Part shown: in pieces, positions 59,827 through 64,000 of the stretch
Layout of the letters: each line of letters begins with the position of its first letter
Numbering within the stretch: the stretch's first letter is position 1
Assembly: GCA_019459145.1 (NCBI GenBank)
Contig: JAIBEK010000060.1
Span: forward strand, 98,759 to 162,758
DNA from: Arenimonas sp.
GTDB taxonomy: Bacteria; Pseudomonadota; Alphaproteobacteria; Rhizobiales; Rhizobiaceae
Direction: 5' to 3'
Length of the DNA stretch: 64,000 nt
Notes under the pieces: generated by a model
What the model was told of the DNA's origin: nothing
Databases searched by the model: none
What the model saw: only the letters and a program-made list of their open reading frames with translations
Program-made: the position numbers and the translations under genes

Positions 59827-59858
59827 ATGTGGCGCAAAAGCGGCGCCCATGTGGCGCA
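59827..59858. promoter_or_regulatory. paired 10-bp direct repeats upstream of the BCCT gene
   Basis: ATGTGGCGCA occurs at 59827-59836 and 59849-59858, start to start exactly 22 bases or about two helical turns. Such face-matched repeats are typical of regulator binding sites. The factor is unknown. Confidence 0.4.
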
Positions 59859-59941
59859 CGCGGTTATCCTGTGTGATCATAGTAACTCAGTGGGCGCGGC
59901 TACCCTGGCGGCGAGCACAGACTGTAAAGGATACCGGGCAA

Positions 59942-61600
59942 TTGACTTCTTCAACGACCGAGCAAAATCTCGCTTCACAAGGTGACGCGATCCCGGCGCC
60001 GGAAGGCGAGACCGAGATCATCGAAACGCCTTACGAGATCGGTCAGGACAATATCAGTTTTCGCCGGCGGTTTGTCTTCGAGCTCGACATCCACAATGTG
60101 GTGTTCAGCGTTTCAGCCATCACCATCGTTCTCTTCACGATCCTGACACTCGCTTTCCAGACTACGCTCGAGCCGGCCTTCACCGGCCTGCGCAACGTCC
60201 TGACCGGAAATCTCGACTGGTTCTTTCTCCTGGCGGGCAATGTCTTTGTCATCATCTGCATCGGACTGATCGTGTCCCCGCTTGGGCGCATAAGGCTCGG
60301 CGGGCCGGACGCCACACCGGACTACAGCAACATCTCATGGTTCTCCATGCTGTTTGCCGCTGGCATGGGCATCGGCCTGATGTTCTACGGCGTCTCCGAG
60401 CCGATGGGCCATTTCACCGCGGCGCTGGAAGGTCCGGTGTTCGAGAATGGCGTTCGGACCGACTGGGCGCCGCTCGACGGCGCGCCAGGGGATCCGGTAG
60501 GCGCGCGGCGCCTGGCCATGGCCGCCACCATCTTCCATTGGGGCCTGCACCCCTGGGCGATCTATGCCATCGTCGCGCTGTCTCTTGCCCTCTTCTCCTT
60601 CAACAAGGGACTGCCACTGACCTTGCGTTCGATCTTCTACCCGATCCTCGGCGAGCGGGTCTGGGGCTGGCCGGGCCATGTCATCGACATCCTCGCCGTC
60701 TTCGCGACGATCTTCGGACTGTCCACCTCACTCGGCATCGGTGCCCAGCAGGCAAGCGCCGGTCTGAACTTCCTGTTCGGGTTTCCGGCCACTGAAACGA
60801 CGATGATCTTGCTGGTGCTCGCGATCACTGCAATCGCCATCGCCTCCGTCGTGGCCGGCATGGACCGCGGCGTCAAGCTCCTCTCCGAGGTCAACCTGGC
60901 CCTGGCCGCCCTGCTTTTGGTCTTCATCATAGCGGTCGGCCCGACATGGCAGATCATCCAGGGTTTCTTCCTCAACCTGACGGCCTATGCCACCAACCTG
61001 CCGGCGCTTTCCAACCCCTTCGGCCGCGAAGACACCAACTTCATGCAGGGCTGGACCGCCTTTTACTGGGCCTGGTGGATCAGTTGGTCGCCGTTCGTCG
61101 GCATGTTCATCGCGCGCGTGAGCCGCGGCCGCACCGTGCGGGAACTGCTGACCGCAGTGCTCGTTATTCCTTCGCTCGTGTCCGTGCTGTGGATGACGGC
61201 ACTCGGCGGCACGGCGATCAGCCAGGTGGTCCATGACGGCATGACGAGCGTTCAGGATGCGGCACTTGAACTGCAACTCTTCGAGATGCTGGCCCATCTG
61301 CCGCTCACCGCGATCACCTCCTTCATCGGCATTGTCCTCGTCATCGTCTTCTTCGTCACCTCCTCCGACTCCGGTTCGCTGGTGATCGACACGATCTCGG
61401 CCGGCGGCAAAGTCAATGCACCGGTGCCGCAGCGCGTCTTCTGGGCGAGCTTCGAGGGGCTTGTCGCAGTCGCCCTTCTGCTCGGCGGCGGACTTGTTGC
61501 CCTCCAGGCCATGGCGGTCTCCACCGGCCTGCCCTTTGCGGTGGTTCTGCTGGGCGCGAGCTTCGCCTTGATCAAGGGGCTTATGGCCGAACCTCGATGA
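59942..61600 (+). CDS. BCCT-family betaine/carnitine/choline transporter
   Basis: A 552-residue secondary transporter with about 12 helices. The family signatures are present: GMGIGLMFYGVSEPMGHF near residue 142, GLSTSLGIGAQQASAGLNF near 262, and the tryptophan-rich FYWAWWISWSPFVGMFIARV near 375. A TTG start is chosen because AAAGGA precedes it and it lies 257 bases beyond gap; the frame stays open into gap but that part is antisense-free shadow of another frame. The likely substrate is glycine betaine or a related osmolyte; the short C-terminus argues against a strongly osmosensing type. Confidence 0.9.
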   Translation: MTSSTTEQNLASQGDAIPAPEGETEIIETPYEIGQDNISFRRRFVFELDIHNVVFSVSAITIVLFTILTLAFQTTLEPAFTGLRNVLTGNLDWFFLLAGNVFVIICIGLIVSPLGRIRLGGPDATPDYSNISWFSMLFAAGMGIGLMFYGVSEPMGHFTAALEGPVFENGVRTDWAPLDGAPGDPVGARRLAMAATIFHWGLHPWAIYAIVALSLALFSFNKGLPLTLRSIFYPILGERVWGWPGHVIDILAVFATIFGLSTSLGIGAQQASAGLNFLFGFPATETTMILLVLAITAIAIASVVAGMDRGVKLLSEVNLALAALLLVFIIAVGPTWQIIQGFFLNLTAYATNLPALSNPFGREDTNFMQGWTAFYWAWWISWSPFVGMFIARVSRGRTVRELLTAVLVIPSLVSVLWMTALGGTAISQVVHDGMTSVQDAALELQLFEMLAHLPLTAITSFIGIVLVIVFFVTSSDSGSLVIDTISAGGKVNAPVPQRVFWASFEGLVAVALLLGGGLVALQAMAVSTGLPFAVVLLGASFALIKGLMAEPR

Positions 61601-61826
61601 GCGGCACGAAACCGGCGAGGCGGGATTGTGTTCTTTATATTCCGCCTCACTCTCATCACGATCTTGTCTGACTGTGTCTCAGCCGTCCGGCGAGCATTCA
61701 TAATTCCTGGAACGTAACCCCCTGTCGATCGGCCGGACCGATAGGATTGTTTTGGTTTGACACCCTGGACGCCGTGCCGGAGAATAATGGTTTACGCCCG
61801 GATTCGGACGGGAAAGGGGATGCGGG

Positions 61827-63647
61827 TTGAGTGAGTTCTACGCGGTAACTTTGGTCGCTACGGCGCTCGTTCTCCTGGCCGCATTCTCCAGCTTGATCGC
61901 CTTTCGCTTCGGCGCTCCCTTGCTTCTTCTCTTCCTGGTGATCGGTCTGGTCACGGGCGTCGATGGCCTTGGCATCGAGTTTTCCGACAACGCTTTCGCC
62001 TATGCGCTCGGCTCGATCGCGCTTGCCGTCATCCTGTTCGATTCGGGCTACGGCACGTCCCTGCAGTCATTCAAGCTCTCGGCATTCCCCGCCCTGACGC
62101 TCGCCACGGTCGGCGTGTTGATTACCGCCGGCATGTTCGGCCTCATGGCCCACCTGCTGCTTGATTTCTCCGTGATCGAGGGCCTTTTGCTCGGTTCGAT
62201 CGTCGCCTCGACTGATGCGGCGGCGGTGTTCTTCCTGCTGCGCATCGGCGGGATAAATATCCGCGACCGGGTTCGCTCCACGCTCGAAGTCGAATCCGGC
62301 ACCAACGATCCCATGGCGATCTTCCTGACCATGGCGCTCGTGCAGTTGCTGGCGAACGGTGATGGCGCCTCGGGCTTCGACATGGAGCTTCTCCGCCTGT
62401 TCGTCGAGCAGATGGGCCTCGGCCTCGGTCTCGGCCTGATCGGCGGAGCGCTGATCGTCTTCATCCTGAAGCGCATCTCGGTGGAGCGTGGCCTCGCTCC
62501 GATCTTCATGCTGGCCATGGCCATGCTGGTTTTCGCCTATACCGGTGCGGTCGGCGGCAGCGGCTTTCTCGCGGTCTACGTGGCCGGCATCTATGCCGGC
62601 AGCCAGAAGATCCCGGCCAGCGGCGCCATCAGGCGCTTCCAGGACGGCATGACCTGGCTCGCCCAGATCGTCATGTTCCTGGTCCTCGGCCTGCTGGCCA
62701 CGCCTTCGCAGTTTCCCTCGATCCTGCTGCCGGCCATTCTGCTGGGGCTCTTCCTGGTCTTCGTCGCCCGGCCGCTCGCGGTGTGGATCTGTCTCCTGCC
62801 CTTCGACTTCACCCAGCGCGAAACCGGCTTCATCGCCTGGGTCGGCCTGCGCGGGGCCGTCTCGATCCTTCTCGCCATCCTGCCGATCCTCGGCAAGCTC
62901 GAGGACGGCCAGCTCTACTTCAACATGGCCTTCCTCGTGGTCATGATCTCGCTCGTGCTGCAGGGCTGGACCATCAAGCCGGTGGCGCGCAAGCTCGGTC
63001 TCATCGTGCCCCCGCGCATCGGCGCGATCGACAAGCTGGAACTCGACCTGCCGGGGGCGGCCCATCACGAACTGCTCGCCTACCGCGTCGTCGCCGACAG
63101 CCCGGTCCTGCGCGGCGAGCGCATCCCGCGCTGGGCCATGCCCTCGCTGGTGATCCGCGACGGCAAGTCGATGCGCTACCAATATGCCGGACGCCTGCGC
63201 GAAAACGACCAGGTCTACCTGTTCATCGCCCCGGGCTATTCCAAGCTGCTCGACCGCCTGTTCGCCAGCAAGGCCCCGGTGGCCGAGGACGACAGCGAAT
63301 TCTTCGGCACCTTCGCCATCGCCCCGTCGACCAGGGTCGACGACCTCGACCAGGCCTATGGACCTCTCACCATCAATGAAGCCGATCGCGCCAAGACGGT
63401 GGTCGAACTGATCTCGCAACGCCTCGGCGGACAGGCCGACTATGCCGACCGCGTGCGTCTCGGCACCATCGTGCTGATCGTCCGCGATCTCGACCAGACG
63501 GGACATATCGCCTCGGTCGGCGTCTCGCTCGAGCCTGTCGCGCCGGCCACCAACCTGCCGATCTTCCTCAACATCCGCGAATTGGCCCATGCGCTCCGCG
63601 ACTACCTGCGCAGGCAGCGCGCCAAGGCCGGCGAAGGCGAAAAATGA
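61827..63647 (+). CDS. cvrA: potassium/proton antiporter, CvrA (NhaP2)-type
   Basis: A 606-residue CPA1-type antiporter. It has an N-terminal membrane domain (about 1-400, 12-13 helices, including [20 protein letters not shown] and [14 protein letters not shown] with the ion-binding Asp, and [14 protein letters not shown]). A cytoplasmic C-terminal half carries a TrkA-C-like domain (about 405-485) and a CorC/HlyC-like end. It starts with TTG after AAGGGGA. It exports K+ or Na+ in exchange for protons. With the BCCT transporter it forms an osmotic/ionic stress pair between gap and pgk. Confidence 0.9.
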   Translation: MSEFYAVTLVATALVLLAAFSSLIAFRFGAPLLLLFLVIGLVTGVDGLGIEFSDNAFAYALGSIALAVILFDSGYGTSLQSFKLSAFPALTLATVGVLITAGMFGLMAHLLLDFSVIEGLLLGSIVASTDAAAVFFLLRIGGINIRDRVRSTLEVESGTNDPMAIFLTMALVQLLANGDGASGFDMELLRLFVEQMGLGLGLGLIGGALIVFILKRISVERGLAPIFMLAMAMLVFAYTGAVGGSGFLAVYVAGIYAGSQKIPASGAIRRFQDGMTWLAQIVMFLVLGLLATPSQFPSILLPAILLGLFLVFVARPLAVWICLLPFDFTQRETGFIAWVGLRGAVSILLAILPILGKLEDGQLYFNMAFLVVMISLVLQGWTIKPVARKLGLIVPPRIGAIDKLELDLPGAAHHELLAYRVVADSPVLRGERIPRWAMPSLVIRDGKSMRYQYAGRLRENDQVYLFIAPGYSKLLDRLFASKAPVAEDDSEFFGTFAIAPSTRVDDLDQAYGPLTINEADRAKTVVELISQRLGGQADYADRVRLGTIVLIVRDLDQTGHIASVGVSLEPVAPATNLPIFLNIRELAHALRDYLRRQRAKAGEGEK

Positions 63648-63735
63648 ACCGGGTCGCCTTGCACAGCCGGTCAGGCGGTGTAAGGTCCGACCCCGTCAGC
63701 CCCATTCCAGCAACACCTCAACGACGGGTAACCTC

Positions 63736-64000
63736 ATGCCGGCTTTCAAAACACTCGACGATCTCACCGACATCGCGGGCAAGCGCGTGCTTGTGCGCGT
63801 CGACCTCAATGTTCCCGTCGCCGATGGCAAGGTCAGCGACACGACCCGCATCGAACGCGTCGCGCCGACCATCAAGGAACTGTCGGACAAGGGGGCCAAG
63901 GTCATTCTGCTTGCCCATTTCGGCCGCCCCAAGGGCGAGCCTGTCGCCGACCAATCGCTGTCGCTGATCGCGCCGGCAGTCGAGGAAGTGCTCGACCAGA
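63736..64000 (+). CDS. pgk: phosphoglycerate kinase, 3' end missing
   Basis: The first 88 codons of phosphoglycerate kinase: [20 protein letters not shown], then [20 protein letters not shown] with the substrate-binding arginines, and [13 protein letters not shown]. These are the N-terminal 3-phosphoglycerate-binding motifs. The window ends inside the gene, about a quarter of the way along its usual ~400 residues. It follows the antiporter by 88 bases. Confidence 0.95.
   Translation, partial: MPAFKTLDDLTDIAGKRVLVRVDLNVPVADGKVSDTTRIERVAPTIKELSDKGAKVILLAHFGRPKGEPVADQSLSLIAPAVEEVLDQ

Noticed and set aside
58967-59941. N-terminal extension of the BCCT transporter reaching into gap
   Set aside because: The frame is open but low in hydrophobicity, runs through gap and its terminator, and the TTG with AAAGGA at 59942 gives the normal family length.
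61617-61648. Inverted repeat GAGGCGG/CCGCCTC after the BCCT gene as a terminator
   Set aside because: The loop is 18 bases and the following sequence has no T-run; too weak to call.

Overview
The window comes from the chromosome of an alphaproteobacterium of the order Hyphomicrobiales, most likely the family Rhizobiaceae (Rhizobium, Shinella, Agrobacterium or Ensifer type). The evidence is the high GC content, the gene orders ybgC-tolQRAB-pal-cpoB-tilS-ftsH-glmM and DUF4164-zapA-6S RNA next to tkt, a serC-serA pair with the alphaproteobacterial serC leader, a sqdBDC sulfolipid operon, and a chemoreceptor ending in DWEEF. The genus cannot be fixed from the sequence alone.

Layout. (1) 1-7580 is a catabolic island: a two-component flavin monooxygenase (HpaB-like, cut by the window edge, plus flavin reductase), a TRAP transporter, a thiamine-diphosphate enzyme and an IclR regulator with a clear palindromic operator. 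(2) 7669-14279 holds single genes: a spermidine-synthase-like protein, a dipeptide epimerase/DgcA-like enzyme, mnmA, a CAT-anticodon tRNA, a KpsC-like Kdo transferase, a lytic transglycosylase-like lipoprotein and a Tim44-like protein. (3) 14407-21017 holds a cyanide-insensitive-type cydAB oxidase with a 37-residue small subunit and an FNR/FixK box, then serA, serC with its leader, and an outer-membrane beta-barrel. (4) 21307-24790 holds a chemoreceptor and a luciferase-like oxidoreductase. (5) 24953-28621 is the Holliday-junction operon ruvC-ruvA-ruvB, interrupted by two different AbrB/PIN toxin-antitoxin pairs. A perfect alphaproteobacterial LexA-type box lies in front of the first pair. (6) 28680-32223 holds a DinB-like protein and sqdBDC. 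(7) 32348-43494 is envelope and maintenance: ybgC, tol-pal, cpoB, tilS, ftsH, glmM. (8) 43567-49595 holds a lower-GC hypothetical gene, yebC, a PNPOx-like protein, a metallo-beta-lactamase-fold protein, a CZB-type soluble chemoreceptor, a YmdB-type phosphoesterase and 5-formyltetrahydrofolate cyclo-ligase. (9) 49774-55137 is an insertion-like block (chemoreceptor, cyclopropane synthase, PaiB-like, ankyrin, Imm8-like) that separates 5-FCL from 6S RNA. (10) 55270-64000 holds 6S RNA, zapA, a DUF4164 gene, tkt, gap, a BCCT transporter, a CvrA-type antiporter and the start of pgk.

The strongest candidate for something unusual is the ruv locus. Two unrelated toxin-antitoxin modules sit between the three recombination genes. 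The second toxin gene shares an ATGA stop/start with ruvB, and the first module's promoter carries both a GTTC-N7-GTTC SOS box over its -35 and a palindrome over its -10. This layout could tie persistence or growth arrest to DNA damage, or could make loss of the toxin modules costly. Secondary points of interest are the displaced 6S RNA with an upstream four-copy 14-bp repeat, an orphan ankyrin/Imm8 immunity pair, and the aromatic-acid-like catabolic cluster whose substrate is unknown.
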